A stretch of DNA of 64,000 nt, taken from Pseudomonas fluorescens (GTDB lineage Bacteria; Pseudomonadota; Gammaproteobacteria; Pseudomonadales; Pseudomonadaceae). The position numbers and the translations under genes are program-made. The notes below the pieces were generated by a model, which searched no databases, had not been told where the DNA came from, and worked only from the letters and a program-made list of their open reading frames with translations. Of this stretch, positions 36,243-46,915 are shown piece by piece. The stretch's first letter is position 1; the number at the start of each line of letters is the position of its first letter. The stretch spans positions 1 to 64,000 of the forward strand of contig NZ_CABVGX010000013.1 in the NCBI RefSeq assembly GCF_902497625.1. Direction: 5' to 3'.

Positions 36243-37676
36243 TCAGGTGACATGCTGGAGAATGTCGCGCAGTCGGTCCAATGCGATGTCAATGTCCAGG
36301 GTTTCGATCGCGCCAAATCCGATCAATAAGCCGTTTTGCGGGGCTCGCTGATAGAAAAAAGGCGCGATCGGGTACAGCCCGACCTCGACTTTTCTCGCCA
36401 ACTCCACCAGCAAAGCAATGTCTATCGGCACTTTGCCCATGATCACCATGTGGAAACCGGCCGTGATCGGCACGGCCTCGAACCAGGGTGAGAGATCACT
36501 GTCGATTCGCGCCAGAATACGTTCGCGGCGCCCGGCGTAAATGGCATGGCAGCGGCGGATATGTTTGAGCAGGCAGCCTTCGCTGATGAACTTGGCCAGT
36601 GTCCATTGGGAAAGGGTGGAGGTATGCCGGTCGGTGAGGTGCTTGGCGCGAATCACGGCGTCGAGAATCGCCGGCGGCAGGATTGCGTAGCCGAGGCGCA
36701 GTTCGGGTAGCAAGGTTTTCGAGAAGGTCCCGACGTACGCGACGATTCCGCGCTCATCCATGCTTTGCAGCGAATCGGTCGGGCGTCCCTCATAGCGAAA
36801 TTCGCTGTCGTAGTCATCCTCGATGATGATTGCGCCCAACTCGTGCGCCCGCTCCAGCAGCGCCACCCGACGCGCCTGACTCATCGGCATGCCGAGGGGG
36901 AACTGGTGTGACGGGGTCACATAGATCAATTGGGTGCCGTCCGGAATCAGCTCAACCTGAATGCCTTCTGCATCCACCGGAACGCCAACGACCGTCGCCC
37001 CATGCGAACTGAACAACAGCCGGGCCGGCGGATAACCGGGGTCTTCAATGGCGACAAGGCTGCCGGGCCGCGTCATCACCCGGGAAATCAGGTCCAGTGC
37101 CTGTTGCGCACCGTTGCACACCACTACGTCTTCGTCCTTGCAATTGACTCCGCGCGAAAACGCGATATGTCGAGCGATCGCATTACGCAGCGCTGGAAGG
37201 CCCTCGGACGCGCTATAGAGTCCTTTTGCCGCGCCGACCTGGCGCAGGGCGTGGGCGGTGCAGCGTCGCCATTCATCCTGAGGAAACTGCCCCCGGCTGG
37301 TGGCGCCGCCGATGAAGTCGTAGCGCAGGCACGCTTCCAGCGAGGGGTGGCGCAAAAATTCCGGCATGTTGCGCCATGACTCGATCACCTCAAAGCTGGC
37401 CAGCTCACTATGGCTTTGCTTGCCCCTGACTGTGGCCGGCCGCGCGTTCACGTAAGTGCCTTTGCCAATCACGCCAGTCAGAAAGTTTTCGTAAGTGAGT
37501 TGCGCGTAGGTATCGGAAATGGTTTTGCGCGAAATGCCCAACTGCTCGGCGAGCAATCGACTGGGCGGCAACTGTGTGCCGGCTGCCAGACGACCGGATT
37601 CGATAGCGCTGCGCAGCTGGTTGTAGAGCTGGCCTGCCAGGTCCTTGCGGCCGTTGATGACAACATGAAGTTCCAT
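36243..37676 (-). CDS. MocR/PdxR-type regulator: GntR winged helix fused to aminotransferase-like domain
   Basis: 477 residues. The N-terminal winged helix (about 10-80) contains LPPSRLLAEQLGISRKTIS; the rest is a fold-type I aminotransferase domain with the PLP lysine in VGTFSKTLLPELRLGY and the SHQFPLGMPMS stretch. MocR proteins use PLP as sensor and DNA binding as output. It is divergent from the AhpD-like gene, which is the usual arrangement for a MocR and its target. Confidence 0.9.
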   Translation of the reverse strand: MELHVVINGRKDLAGQLYNQLRSAIESGRLAAGTQLPPSRLLAEQLGISRKTISDTYAQLTYENFLTGVIGKGTYVNARPATVRGKQSHSELASFEVIESWRNMPEFLRHPSLEACLRYDFIGGATSRGQFPQDEWRRCTAHALRQVGAAKGLYSASEGLPALRNAIARHIAFSRGVNCKDEDVVVCNGAQQALDLISRVMTRPGSLVAIEDPGYPPARLLFSSHGATVVGVPVDAEGIQVELIPDGTQLIYVTPSHQFPLGMPMSQARRVALLERAHELGAIIIEDDYDSEFRYEGRPTDSLQSMDERGIVAYVGTFSKTLLPELRLGYAILPPAILDAVIRAKHLTDRHTSTLSQWTLAKFISEGCLLKHIRRCHAIYAGRRERILARIDSDLSPWFEAVPITAGFHMVIMGKVPIDIALLVELARKVEVGLYPIAPFFYQRAPQNGLLIGFGAIETLDIDIALDRLRDILQHVT

Positions 37677-37826
37677 ACCGACTAGGGCTCCCGGCCCGGA
37701 AAGTGCACTTGAAATCGCGCGTGGCTGCGTTCAACAGGACGTCGCGAAGATTACCCGCATGTGCCTGTCGGCAGAAGTTGCGTGGACGAAAAACCCGCGA
37801 TTGGCGTGCCGCGACGGATGGTCCAC

Positions 37827-37899
37827 CGGTATTTCGCTGAATTGGATCTATAACGCCCGCCCGTCAGGGCCTAAGGTGGATTGCACCAGTGAAATACCG
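37827..37899. promoter_or_regulatory. Inverted repeat in the MocR/AhpD-like divergent region
   Basis: CGGTATTTCGCTG (37827-37839) pairs with CAGTGAAATACCG (37887-37899) with one mismatch. Between them lies TATAAC, a possible -10 element for the gene starting at 37908. This is a candidate MocR binding region. Confidence 0.5.
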
Positions 37900-37907
37900 A
37901 GGCCGAT

Positions 37908-38348
37908 ATGCATCCACGTCTGGATTACTACAGCGCATCGCCCAAAGCGATGAAAGCCATGATCGCCATGGAGGCCTTGACCAGCAACCTCAGCATTGAA
38001 CCCGCCTTGCTTCATCTGATCAAGATCCGCGCCTCGCAAGTCAACGGCTGCGCCTTTTGCACCGACATGCATTCGCTCGACGCGCGGCGCCTGGGCGAGA
38101 CTGAGCGCCGTATGTACGCGATCGCAGTCTGGCGCGACAGCGATTTCTTCAACTTGCGCGAACGAGCTGCGCTGGCCTGGACCGAAGCGGTAACCTTGCT
38201 TGCCCAAACCCGGGTTCCGGACACTGTCTACGCCGAGGCTCGCGAGCAGTTCACTGAAGGCGAAATGGTCGACCTGACCATCGCGGTCAACACTATCAAC
38301 AGCTGGAATCGTCTGGCGGTGAGCTTCCGCCAAACGCCGAGCGCCTAG
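37908..38348 (+). CDS. Carboxymuconolactone decarboxylase / AhpD-like protein
   Basis: 146 residues, all helical. The redox motif of the AhpD branch is present: C48-x-x-C51 with H55 (NGCAFCTDMH). This argues for an alkylhydroperoxidase-type activity rather than the decarboxylase, which lacks the cysteine pair. It is divergent from a MocR regulator that probably controls it. Confidence 0.88.
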   Translation: MHPRLDYYSASPKAMKAMIAMEALTSNLSIEPALLHLIKIRASQVNGCAFCTDMHSLDARRLGETERRMYAIAVWRDSDFFNLRERAALAWTEAVTLLAQTRVPDTVYAEAREQFTEGEMVDLTIAVNTINSWNRLAVSFRQTPSA

Positions 38349-38359
38349 TTTCATTCCTT

Positions 38360-38571
38360 CATTCGTTGTTAGAGTCACTGCGCTCTATAACGAACCGGCG
38401 GTGACCCAACGGGTCGAGCTCTCGGTGTATACCGACAATGAAGCGGCCATAGGTCTTCACCGCAAGTACGGTTTCGAGACCGAAGGCCTGCTCCGCGATT
38501 ACGCGGTGCGCGATGGCAGGCTGGTAGACACGTTGAGCATGGCCCGTCTTCGCCGTACGCGCGGGGCTTGA
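38360..38571 (+). pseudogene. GNAT acetyltransferase remnant (C-terminal part only)
   Basis: From 38401 the plus strand reads RVELSVYTDNEAAIGLHRKYG followed by FETEGLLRDYAVRDG and a stop at 38569. That is the last third of a GNAT fold: the strand-helix holding the V-x-x-x-N-x-x-A acetyl-CoA segment and the last strands. No acetyltransferase N-terminus lies upstream; the preceding gene is the AhpD-like one. The frame has no good start. It is best read as a decayed leftover. Together with short spacers it fills 38349-38705. Confidence 0.7.
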
Positions 38572-38705
38572 TCAACCAGCCGACCAGTGCCAATGCCGGG
38601 CGGTCCTCCAACGGCTGACCGCTCAGGCGTTTTAGTCGTACGCCGTGCTCGCGCATCTGCCATGCTCGACGTCCGTAGAACCGCTTGAATCAAAGGATTA
38701 CCGCA

Positions 38706-39200
38706 ATGGACGACGTTCAGCAACTGGGCGAAATGCTTCGTCTTTACGCAGACAGCGAAGCGCACAAGAAACAACAGTTCGAATCGCAATCTGCCGTGTG
38801 GGCGACGCGCATTGGCGCGCTGTTCGATGAGATCCAGCAATGGCTGGAGCCCGTCAAGGCGCCGAATCTGCTGGTGGTCAGCCGCGAACACTATGTTGCA
38901 TCGGGGCCGAGCGTTCCGGTGGAGACGTCTTCATTCAAGACGGAAAAACTCATCATTGTGATCGCCGGCAAACCCGTTGAATTCGTGCCTGATGTAATGG
39001 GCTCCGGGGGCCAGATTTCGCTGGCGGTGATGGGCCTGACCGCCGCGCGTTATGGCAGCATTTCACTGGTGTGCCAGCCTCCGTCAAACAGCTGGCAGTG
39101 GCGCAAGACTAACGGCTTGAAAGATCCCGATACGTTTGCCTTCGATGCGAATTTCCTCGCCCAGCAACTGCAGAGCCTGATTCCCCGCGAGCGTGGATGA
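38706..39200 (+). CDS. Conserved protein of unknown function
   Basis: 164 residues; the start at 38706 (MDDVQQLGEML) has AGGA eight bases upstream. The N-terminal third is helical (LRLYADSEAHKKQQFESQSAVW), the rest is mixed, with FKTEKLIIVIAGKPVEFVPD and MGLTAARYGSISLV. No signal, membrane helix or catalytic motif is visible. I do not recognise a named family. Transcribed alone. Confidence 0.72.
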   Translation: MDDVQQLGEMLRLYADSEAHKKQQFESQSAVWATRIGALFDEIQQWLEPVKAPNLLVVSREHYVASGPSVPVETSSFKTEKLIIVIAGKPVEFVPDVMGSGGQISLAVMGLTAARYGSISLVCQPPSNSWQWRKTNGLKDPDTFAFDANFLAQQLQSLIPRERG

Positions 39201-39336
39201 TCAGACCTGGTCCGCCAGGTGGCTGGCGCTGTGCGCCGTCTTTAGATGAATTTCTGGATTTTCATAACAGGATTTCCTGCATTGGCTATACCTGTAACAC
39301 CCGTCTTCAGACGATTGTCGACCAAGGAGTTACAGC

Positions 39337-40008
39337 ATGAAGCTAGCAGTAATGATGAGCGCCCTGTGCGTGGCCTCAATTGCAATGGTGGGTTGCTCCA
39401 GCAAAGTGGTCGATCCAGAGGATTATTCTGGCTTTCTCAAGGACTATAGTCAGTTGAGCGAGGCCAAATCTCCTTCCGGTGCTACGGTCATGCGCTGGAT
39501 CGACCCGAAGGTCGGGTTCGACAAGTTCACCAGCGTCTACATCGAACCTACCCAGCTGTATCCCAAGCCGCAGCCGACTGCAAAAATCCCTCAGGCGACT
39601 TTGAACGGTATCACCCGTTACTACGATCAAGCGCTCAAGCGCGAAATCAGCAAATCGCTACCACTTGCGGCCGGCCCTGGCCCGGGGGTGATTGTAGTGC
39701 GCGCAGCCATCACGGCGGTCAGTAGCAAAACCGAAGGCCTCAAGCCGTATGAAGTGATTCCGATTGCCTTGGTAGCGGCAGCGGTGAGCACTGCCAGCGG
39801 TATTCGTGATCAGGAAACTGATCTGGCTACGGAGGCCGTGTTTCTCGATGGCGGCAACAACAAGGTCGTTGCCCAGGTGGTGCGCAGAGGCATCGGCCAG
39901 CCGCTGGAAAATGAGGCTCAGGTCATGAAAGCCGATGACGTGAAAGCCGTGATTGATGGCTGGGCGTCGGACATGCACCAGTCGTATCTGAAGCTGAAGT
40001 CCAAATGA
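39337..40008 (+). CDS. DUF3313 family lipoprotein
   Basis: 223 residues. The signal peptide ends at the lipobox MVGC (C20), followed by serine, which fits outer-membrane sorting. The mature part has the DUF3313 elements FLKDYSQLSEAKSPSG, MRWIDPKVGFDKFTSVYIEP and VRAAITAVSSKTEGL. The function of this family is unknown. The start follows AAGGAG. No operon partner. Confidence 0.85.
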   Translation: MKLAVMMSALCVASIAMVGCSSKVVDPEDYSGFLKDYSQLSEAKSPSGATVMRWIDPKVGFDKFTSVYIEPTQLYPKPQPTAKIPQATLNGITRYYDQALKREISKSLPLAAGPGPGVIVVRAAITAVSSKTEGLKPYEVIPIALVAAAVSTASGIRDQETDLATEAVFLDGGNNKVVAQVVRRGIGQPLENEAQVMKADDVKAVIDGWASDMHQSYLKLKSK

Positions 40009-40078
40009 TGCGCTGAGCCTAAGGCCTTTATCGAAAGATCGCCCGGATGAAGGCCTCGTTCTCCGGGCTATGTCGCGG

Positions 40079-41515
40079 TTATTCCTGACGGCCTCCCGAA
40101 GTCAGCAAGGGCATTGTCCATTGGCCATCGGCAACCTCGGGTTTGGGCAGGTACAGCCGTAACATGCCAAAAAACGGCCCGTCCGGTGCCGGCAGCCAGT
40201 TGTTCTGCAGCGCCTTGGCCGGCGCATCGCGTTGCACATAAAGAGTCAGGCCGCCATCGGCATCCAGGGACAACTGCGGCAACATTCGCGAGTTGATCAG
40301 GTAACGGTTCAGCGGGTTGGCCACCAACAGCTTGTTTTTGCCGTTGTACATCGTCAGCGACCAGAACGCCTCGGCCGGTGGCAGGCCGTCCTTATCAAAC
40401 CGCAGCGTGTAATTTCTTGTGGAAGCGTCTAACGGTTGGCCCTCCTTGTCGGCGAAATAGCCGATGTCGGCGGCTTCCTCGGGGGAGTTTCCGAAAATAC
40501 CCAGGGTGGCGCCCGCGTAGCGGTACAGGTAATTGCCTTTGAGGTCGTCGCGAGAGCCGAACAAATCACCACTGGTAACCTCGTGAGTATCAATCCTGGC
40601 TCTCTTGCACGTGGCGAACTCCGCCTTGGCGTCGGCGATACCGTCTTCCAGCGCCTGACGCTGTTCGGGGGCCAGATCGGTGACAGTGAAGGGCTTGCCG
40701 GCCTCGATGCCGATCATTTTGAAACGCGCCAGCAAAGGTTTCTCAGCATCCTGAGGCGCAGCGAATGCAAGCATGAAGTTCAGGTAGCGGAACAGGTCGG
40801 GGGTGTCACTCATGGTGGGCGCGGGTTTGGGCCAATCGATGTCAGGGGCCGGCGGGGGGGCTTGCTGACTGAGGTACTGACTTAGCGTTTCGACCGTGTA
40901 ACCCGCCTGTATCTCCTTCACCCTGTTCAGGTCTTTGGCGTCGAACAACTGCGTGCGATACAGCGCGTAGGCAATATCGGTTTCGCTGCGCAGCAGGCGA
41001 TCAGTGCCACCGGGCTGCTGGCCTTGCCAGTTCGGCCCGGCTATCAAGAACCGACCTCCGTTGTTGCCGGTGCTGCGGGTGCCCAGATAGGCAAAATTCT
41101 GCGTATAGGCGTCGATCAGTTGCACCGAGTAATAACGATGTTCATCGATGGCCGGCAGGTTCAGCACGACCGGTTCGGAACGCAGGTCCATCCACACGAA
41201 TGAGTAGGGCGTATCTGCGTTCGGTGTGACGAAAGCGGTGTCACGTGCGGTAAACGCTTTGGCGGTGTTGCCGATCTGATTTAGCGGTGCCTTGAAGTTC
41301 TGGCTCTTGTCATCAATGGCCTGGGTGTACAGGACTTTGTACATCTCCACGACCGGAAAACCGTAGAGGTAGGCTTCCTTGGCGATTGCTCGCGCTTCCT
41401 GAGGAGTCGCGCTGAAACTGATCCTTGCATTGCTGGCGGGGTTCTGAGCACCCACCCCGCAACTGACAAACAGAGTCAGCAAGCTGTAGCCCGCCGCGCG
41501 GAGTGCACCGTGCAT
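40079..41515 (-). CDS. DUF1254/DUF1214 domain protein, exported
   Basis: 478 residues. The signal peptide (about 1-23, ending CGVGAQN) precedes the DUF1254 domain (about 45-180, with EAYLYGFPVVEMYKVLY and TPNADTPYSFVWMDLR) and the C-terminal DUF1214 domain (about 350-460, with AFWSLTMYNGKNKLLVANPL and RDAPAKALQNNWLPAP). The two-domain form is widespread in the periplasm of Pseudomonas; its reaction is unknown. Transcribed alone. Confidence 0.88.
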   Translation of the reverse strand: MHGALRAAGYSLLTLFVSCGVGAQNPASNARISFSATPQEARAIAKEAYLYGFPVVEMYKVLYTQAIDDKSQNFKAPLNQIGNTAKAFTARDTAFVTPNADTPYSFVWMDLRSEPVVLNLPAIDEHRYYSVQLIDAYTQNFAYLGTRSTGNNGGRFLIAGPNWQGQQPGGTDRLLRSETDIAYALYRTQLFDAKDLNRVKEIQAGYTVETLSQYLSQQAPPPAPDIDWPKPAPTMSDTPDLFRYLNFMLAFAAPQDAEKPLLARFKMIGIEAGKPFTVTDLAPEQRQALEDGIADAKAEFATCKRARIDTHEVTSGDLFGSRDDLKGNYLYRYAGATLGIFGNSPEEAADIGYFADKEGQPLDASTRNYTLRFDKDGLPPAEAFWSLTMYNGKNKLLVANPLNRYLINSRMLPQLSLDADGGLTLYVQRDAPAKALQNNWLPAPDGPFFGMLRLYLPKPEVADGQWTMPLLTSGGRQE

Positions 41516-41823
41516 ATCGAAAGTTCCTGGTTACCAGATTGATGTCGATCCAAGCAAACGTATCGAGCGTTCCACTGACGTTAGCAGTAAACGGGGGCGA
41601 CACCAGCGCACGATTGATTCGAGTTATTCGCCGCTGATGCGGCAGCCTGTTCGCGTAGACGAACGAAAAAGACGTAGAAAAGGTGAGCGCCGGCCAGCCG
41701 CACTTTGTGTTAGCAAGCAGGGAGAATTTTTCCATTTTGTGTCGGGGATAGGTCCCCGGCAAATTTCATGGTTAACTTCTGCCTCGTCGAATTTCCATAT
41801 CAACGTTCAGAAGGACTCCGTTC
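41516..41823. other. 308-base divergent leader without a gene
   Basis: It lies between the DUF1254 gene and tpx. The only structure I see is a perfect hairpin CGGGGA-TAGG-TCCCCG at 41743-41758. The tpx promoter must lie here. Confidence 0.5.
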
Positions 41824-42324
41824 ATGGCTCAAGTCACTCTCAAAGGCACTCCGGTTCAAGTCAACGGTCAACTGCCGCAAGCCGGTTCCAAGGCACCAGC
41901 CTTTTCTCTGGTGGCCGGCAATCTGTCCGACGTGACCCTGGCGAGCTTCGCCGGCAAGCGCAAAGTTTTGAACATTTTCCCAAGCGTCGACACCCCGACC
42001 TGCGCGACTTCGGTGCGCAAGTTCAACGCCCAGGCCAATGAACTGGCCAACACGGTCGTGCTGTGCATCTCTGCTGACCTGCCATTCGCTCAGGCCCGTT
42101 TCTGCGGTGCCGAAGGTCTGGAAAACGTGCAGAACCTGTCGACCCTGCGCGGCGCCGAGTTCATTGAAAGCTATGGCGTGGCAATTGCCGACGGTCCGTT
42201 GAAAGGCCTGACTGCCCGTGCCGTCGTGGTACTGGACGAAAATGACAACGTGCTGCACAGCGAACTGGTCAAGGAAATTGCTGAAGAGCCAAACTACGAA
42301 GCGGCTCTGTCCGTCCTGAAATAA
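41824..42324 (+). CDS. tpx: Thiol peroxidase, 2-Cys peroxiredoxin
   Basis: 166 residues. The peroxidatic cysteine C60 lies in [17 protein letters not shown] and the resolving cysteine C94 in [11 protein letters not shown], the spacing known for Tpx. It reduces hydrogen and alkyl peroxides using thioredoxin. The start has AAGGA eight bases upstream. It is transcribed alone and ends in a hairpin terminator. Confidence 0.96.
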   Translation: MAQVTLKGTPVQVNGQLPQAGSKAPAFSLVAGNLSDVTLASFAGKRKVLNIFPSVDTPTCATSVRKFNAQANELANTVVLCISADLPFAQARFCGAEGLENVQNLSTLRGAEFIESYGVAIADGPLKGLTARAVVVLDENDNVLHSELVKEIAEEPNYEAALSVLK

Positions 42325-42343
42325 GTAAACCATTACAATTGAT

Positions 42344-42374
42344 AACGGCTTGGCCCTCCGCCAAGCCGTTTTCA
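42344..42374 (+). terminator. Terminator of tpx
   Basis: AACGGCTTGG pairs perfectly with CCAAGCCGTT across a 7-base loop, followed by TTTCATTT. Confidence 0.8.
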
Positions 42375-42503
42375 TTTGTGCTTCAATGCTTTAGTAGAAT
42401 CTCCTGTTACGTAAGCAGAAGGTAAATTGCCGGTAAAGGCGCTTTGCTTAAGTCGCTCCAGTGCTTATCGTTCAGCCTCCTGTAAAAGAACCTCTCGCGC
42501 CCA

Positions 42504-43814
42504 ATGGTTGATCATTCAATGCAATCTTCCCCCCGCAATTCCCGTCGCTGGCTTTTCGGCCTGCTTGTCGTGCTCGTGGTCGCTGTGCTCTGCTGGAAAT
42601 TCTGGCCCGGCAGCGCTACGCCAAAAGAAGCGGCGGGGCAGAAAGCGGCAGCCGGGCAGACCGGTCGGGCGGGAGGCATGCGTCCAGGCTTCGGCGGCGC
42701 AGCGGGGGCAATACCGGTTCGGGTGGCGCCTGCGGTGAAGGGCGACTTCCCGCTCTATTACAAGGCGCTCGGCACGGTAACGGCACTCAACACTATCAAC
42801 GTGCGTAGCCGGGTCGGCGGCGAATTGATCAAGGTCTCGTTCGAAGAGGGGCAGATGGTCAAGGCGGGCGATCTGCTGGCTGAAATCGATCCGCGCCCGT
42901 ACCAGAACGCCTTGCTCCAGGCCGAAGGCACCTTGCTGCAGAATCAGGCGCAGCTGAAAAACGCTCAGGTTGATGTCGAGCGCTACCGTGGCCTGTTTCG
43001 CGAGGACAGTATTGCCAAGCAGACGCTGGACACCGCCGAAGCGCTGGTGGGCCAGTATCAGGGCACCGTAAAAACCAACCAGGCGGCGGTCAACGACGCC
43101 AGGCTCAATCTGGAATTCACGAAAATACGCTCACCGATTGCCGGCCGCGTTGGCCTGCGTCAACTCGACGTCGGCAATCTGGTGGCCGCCAATGACACGA
43201 CCGCGCTGGCGATCATCACCCAGACGCAACCGATCAGCGTCGCCTTCACCTTGCCGGAAAACAGCCTCGACGTGGTGCTGAGCCGTTATCGCACAGGCGC
43301 CAGGCTGCCCGCTGAAGCCTGGGACCGTGGCGACACTAAAATCCAGGCCACCGGCGTATTGCAAAGCCTCGACAACCAGATCGACGTCACCACCGGCACC
43401 CTCAAATTCAAGGCCCGTTACGACAACCGCGATCAGGCTCTGTTTCCCAATCAGTTCGTCAACGTCCATTTGTTGGCAGACACACTCAAAGACGTGATTC
43501 TGGCACCTTCGGCTGCGATTCAGTTTGGCACCAACGGCACCTTTGTCTACGCGCTGGACGGTGACAAAAAGGTCACGATCCGCTCCTTGAAAATCGGCGC
43601 CAGCGATGGCGAAAACACCGTCGTCACCGAGGGGCTGGCCGTCGGTGACCGCGTGGTCCTTGAAGGCACCGACCGCCTGAAGGAAGGCAGTGAAGTGGAA
43701 GTGGTCAGTGACAGCAAGGATGTGCCGACCACCCCGACTCAACACTTGCAGGGCAAATCGGCCACTGCGCCGGATGCTGGCGCTGCTGACAAGGCGAACA
43801 AGGGAGGCGCATGA
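42504..43814 (+). CDS. mdtA: MdtA-type RND efflux periplasmic adaptor
   Basis: 436 residues. One N-terminal membrane helix (about 12-32, [19 protein letters not shown]) anchors a periplasmic adaptor with a barrel-sandwich/lipoyl part ([20 protein letters not shown]), a coiled-coil hairpin (about 135-205) and beta-barrel domains. It links MdtB/MdtC to the outer membrane channel. No strong ribosome site precedes 42504; a methionine five codons on (42519) is an alternative start. Its stop overlaps the mdtB start. Confidence 0.92.
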   Translation: MVDHSMQSSPRNSRRWLFGLLVVLVVAVLCWKFWPGSATPKEAAGQKAAAGQTGRAGGMRPGFGGAAGAIPVRVAPAVKGDFPLYYKALGTVTALNTINVRSRVGGELIKVSFEEGQMVKAGDLLAEIDPRPYQNALLQAEGTLLQNQAQLKNAQVDVERYRGLFREDSIAKQTLDTAEALVGQYQGTVKTNQAAVNDARLNLEFTKIRSPIAGRVGLRQLDVGNLVAANDTTALAIITQTQPISVAFTLPENSLDVVLSRYRTGARLPAEAWDRGDTKIQATGVLQSLDNQIDVTTGTLKFKARYDNRDQALFPNQFVNVHLLADTLKDVILAPSAAIQFGTNGTFVYALDGDKKVTIRSLKIGASDGENTVVTEGLAVGDRVVLEGTDRLKEGSEVEVVSDSKDVPTTPTQHLQGKSATAPDAGAADKANKGGA

Positions 43815-46800
43815 ACATCTCGCGGCTGTTCATCCTGCGTCCGGTAGCGACGACTCTCAGCATGCTGGCTATTATTCTGGCCGGTGTGATTGCCTATCGA
43901 CTGCTGCCAGTATCGGCCTTGCCCCAGGTCGATTACCCGACCATCCGCGTGATGACGATGTACCCAGGCGCCAGCCCGGACGTGATGACCAGTGCGGTTA
44001 CCGCGCCGCTAGAGCGTCAATTCGGACAGATGCCCGGCCTGACCCAGATGGCCTCGACCAGTTCCGGCGGCGCCTCGGTGCTGACGTTGCGTTTCAGTCT
44101 CGACATCAACATGGACGTTGCCGAGCAGCAGGTGCAAGCGGCGATCAATGCGGCGACCAATCTACTGCCTGATGACCTGCCTGCGCCTCCGGTGTACAAC
44201 AAGGTCAACCCGGCGGACACCCCGGTGCTGACGCTTGCCATCACCTCGAAAACAATGTTGCTGCCCAAGCTCAATGACCTCGTCGACACGCGCATGGCGC
44301 AGAAAATTGCCCAGATCAGCGGTGTCGGTATGGTCAGCATCGCCGGCGGCCAGCGTCAGGCGGTGCGGATCAAGGTCAACCCGGAAGCACTCGCCGCCAA
44401 TGGCTTGAACCTGTCCGATGTGCGCACGCTGATCGGCGCTTCCAACGTCAACCAGCCAAAAGGCAATTTCGACGGCCCGACCCGCGTATCGATGCTCGAC
44501 GCGAACGATCAACTGACGTCGCCCAAGGACTACGCCAATCTGATCCTGGCCTATGCCAATGGCGCGCCGTTGCGGCTCAAGGATGTCGCGCAGATCGTCG
44601 ATGGGGCGGAGAACGAACGTCTGGCGGCATGGTCCAACGAAAACCAGGCCGTGCTGCTGAACATTCAGCGCCAACCCGGAGCCAACGTCATCGAAGTGGT
44701 TGATCGCATCAAAGCGCTGTTGCCGAGCATCACTGACAATCTGCCCGCTGGCCTTGAGGTCACTGTACTGACCGACCGCACTCAGACTATCCGTGCCTCC
44801 GTTACCGACGTGCAGCATGAATTGCTGATTGCCATTGCGCTGGTGGTCATGGTCACCTTTCTCTTCCTGCGGCGCTTCAGTGCCACGATCATTCCTTCAG
44901 TGGCCGTGCCGCTGTCGTTGATTGGCACTTTTGGCGTGATGTATCTCGCTGGCTTCTCGGTCAACAACCTGACTTTGATGGCGTTGACCATCGCCACTGG
45001 TTTTGTGGTCGACGATGCCATCGTGATGCTCGAGAACATCTCCCGCTACATCGAAGAGGGCGAAACCCCGATGAATGCGGCGCTCAAAGGCGCTAAACAG
45101 ATCGGGTTTACCCTGGTTTCCCTGACCTTGTCGCTGATCGCCGTATTGATTCCCCTGCTGTTCATGGCTGACGTGGTGGGGCGGCTGTTCCGCGAGTTTG
45201 CCATCACTCTGGCGGTGGCCATTCTCATCTCGCTGGTGGTGTCCCTGACACTGACGCCGATGATGTGCGCGCGGCTGCTCAAACGTGAGCCGAAGGAAGC
45301 AGAGCAGGGCCGTTTTTATCGTGCCAGTGGCGCAACAATTGATTGGATGATAGCGGCTTACGGGCGCAAGTTAACGTGGGTTCTCAAACATCAGCCGCTG
45401 ACGCTGCTGGTCGCTGTCGGTACGCTGGCCCTGACCGTGTTGCTGTACATGATGGTGCCCAAGGGGTTTTTCCCGGTGCAGGACACCGGCGTGATCCAGG
45501 GTATTTCCGAGGCGCCGCAATCGATTTCGTTTGCGGCGATGAGCGAGCGTCAGCAGGGATTGGCCAAGGTAATCCTGGCGGACCCGGCGGTGCAGAGCCT
45601 GTCGTCTTACATAGGCGTCGACGGTGACAACTCGACGCTCAACAGCGGACGCCTGCTGATCAACCTCAAGCCTCACAGCGCTCGCGACTTGAGCGCGACG
45701 CAAGTGATCGCTCGCCTGCAACCGGAACTGGACAAACTGCCCGGCATTCGTCTGTTCATGCAGCCGGTGCAGGACCTGACCATCGAGGACCGCGTCAGCC
45801 GCACCCAATATCAGTTCAGCATGTCGTCGCCGGATTCGGAGTTGCTTAGTCTGTGGAGCGGCCGACTGGTGGAGGCATTGGCCCAGCGGCCAGAATTGAC
45901 CGATGTTGCCAGCGACCTGCAGGACAAGGGCTTGCAGATCTTCCTGGTGATCGACCGCGATGCAGCGTCGCGTGTCGGCGTGTCGGTGTCGAACATTACC
46001 GATGCACTTTACGACGCTTTCGGACAGCGGCAGATTTCCACTATCTATACCCAGGCCAGTCAGTACCGGGTTGTCCTGCAATCGCAATCGGGCGAGAAAA
46101 TCGGCCCGGATGCGCTGAACCAGATTCACGTCAAGACCACCGATGGCGGGCAGGTACGCCTGTCCAGCCTGGCGCGTATTGAAGAGCGACAGGCGCAACT
46201 GGCAATCACCCACATTGGCCAGTTTCCGGCGGTGATGATGTCATTCAACCTGGCGCCCGGCGTGGCGCTGGGGCATGCGGTGGAGATTATCGAGCAGGTT
46301 CAGCAGGACATCGGCATGCCGATTGGCGTGCAGACCCGGTTTCAAGGCGCGGCCGAGGCCTTTCAGGCTTCGCTGTCGAGCACCTTGCTGCTGATTCTCG
46401 CTGCGGTAGTGACCATGTACATCGTGCTTGGCGTGTTGTACGAGAGCTACATTCACCCGATCACGATCCTGTCGACCTTGCCCTCGGCGGCGGTTGGCGC
46501 TTTGCTGGCACTGCTGTTGAGCGGCAATGACCTGGGCATGATTGCGATCATCGGCATCATATTGCTGATCGGCATCGTCAAGAAAAACGCGATCATGATG
46601 ATCGACTTTGCCCTGGACGCCGAGCGTAATCAGGGGCTGGACCCGGAAACAGCGATCTATCAAGCGGCACTCCTGCGATTTCGGCCGATTCTGATGACCA
46701 CGCTCGCGGCGTTGTTCGGGGCTGTTCCTTTGATGCTGGCCACCGGCTCCGGCGCGGAGCTGCGTCAGCCGTTGGGTCTGGTGATGGTGGGCGGCTTGCT

Positions 46801-46915
46801 GCTCAGCCAGGTGCTCACATTGTTCACCACGCCGGTGATCTATCTGTACTTCGACCGTCTCGGTCGCCGCTGGGGTCGTAAGTCCGAGCCGACGGCCGTG
46901 GTTGAACAGCCATGA
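43811..46915 (+). CDS. mdtB: MdtB-type RND efflux pump subunit
   Basis: 1034 residues, an inner membrane RND pump with 12 helices and two large periplasmic loops. The first-half motif [20 protein letters not shown], with the paired aspartates of helix 4 involved in proton relay, is clear. It works with MdtC as a mixed trimer, exporting bile salts, novobiocin or similar compounds by proton antiport in known systems. It overlaps mdtA and mdtC by 4 bases each. Confidence 0.94.
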   Translation: MNISRLFILRPVATTLSMLAIILAGVIAYRLLPVSALPQVDYPTIRVMTMYPGASPDVMTSAVTAPLERQFGQMPGLTQMASTSSGGASVLTLRFSLDINMDVAEQQVQAAINAATNLLPDDLPAPPVYNKVNPADTPVLTLAITSKTMLLPKLNDLVDTRMAQKIAQISGVGMVSIAGGQRQAVRIKVNPEALAANGLNLSDVRTLIGASNVNQPKGNFDGPTRVSMLDANDQLTSPKDYANLILAYANGAPLRLKDVAQIVDGAENERLAAWSNENQAVLLNIQRQPGANVIEVVDRIKALLPSITDNLPAGLEVTVLTDRTQTIRASVTDVQHELLIAIALVVMVTFLFLRRFSATIIPSVAVPLSLIGTFGVMYLAGFSVNNLTLMALTIATGFVVDDAIVMLENISRYIEEGETPMNAALKGAKQIGFTLVSLTLSLIAVLIPLLFMADVVGRLFREFAITLAVAILISLVVSLTLTPMMCARLLKREPKEAEQGRFYRASGATIDWMIAAYGRKLTWVLKHQPLTLLVAVGTLALTVLLYMMVPKGFFPVQDTGVIQGISEAPQSISFAAMSERQQGLAKVILADPAVQSLSSYIGVDGDNSTLNSGRLLINLKPHSARDLSATQVIARLQPELDKLPGIRLFMQPVQDLTIEDRVSRTQYQFSMSSPDSELLSLWSGRLVEALAQRPELTDVASDLQDKGLQIFLVIDRDAASRVGVSVSNITDALYDAFGQRQISTIYTQASQYRVVLQSQSGEKIGPDALNQIHVKTTDGGQVRLSSLARIEERQAQLAITHIGQFPAVMMSFNLAPGVALGHAVEIIEQVQQDIGMPIGVQTRFQGAAEAFQASLSSTLLLILAAVVTMYIVLGVLYESYIHPITILSTLPSAAVGALLALLLSGNDLGMIAIIGIILLIGIVKKNAIMMIDFALDAERNQGLDPETAIYQAALLRFRPILMTTLAALFGAVPLMLATGSGAELRQPLGLVMVGGLLLSQVLTLFTTPVIYLYFDRLGRRWGRKSEPTAVVEQP

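Noticed and set aside
38375..38891. Minus-strand ORFs across the GNAT remnant and the 38706 gene
   Set aside because: The plus strand gives a recognisable GNAT end and a gene with a proper start; the minus ORFs have arginine-rich, domain-free products.
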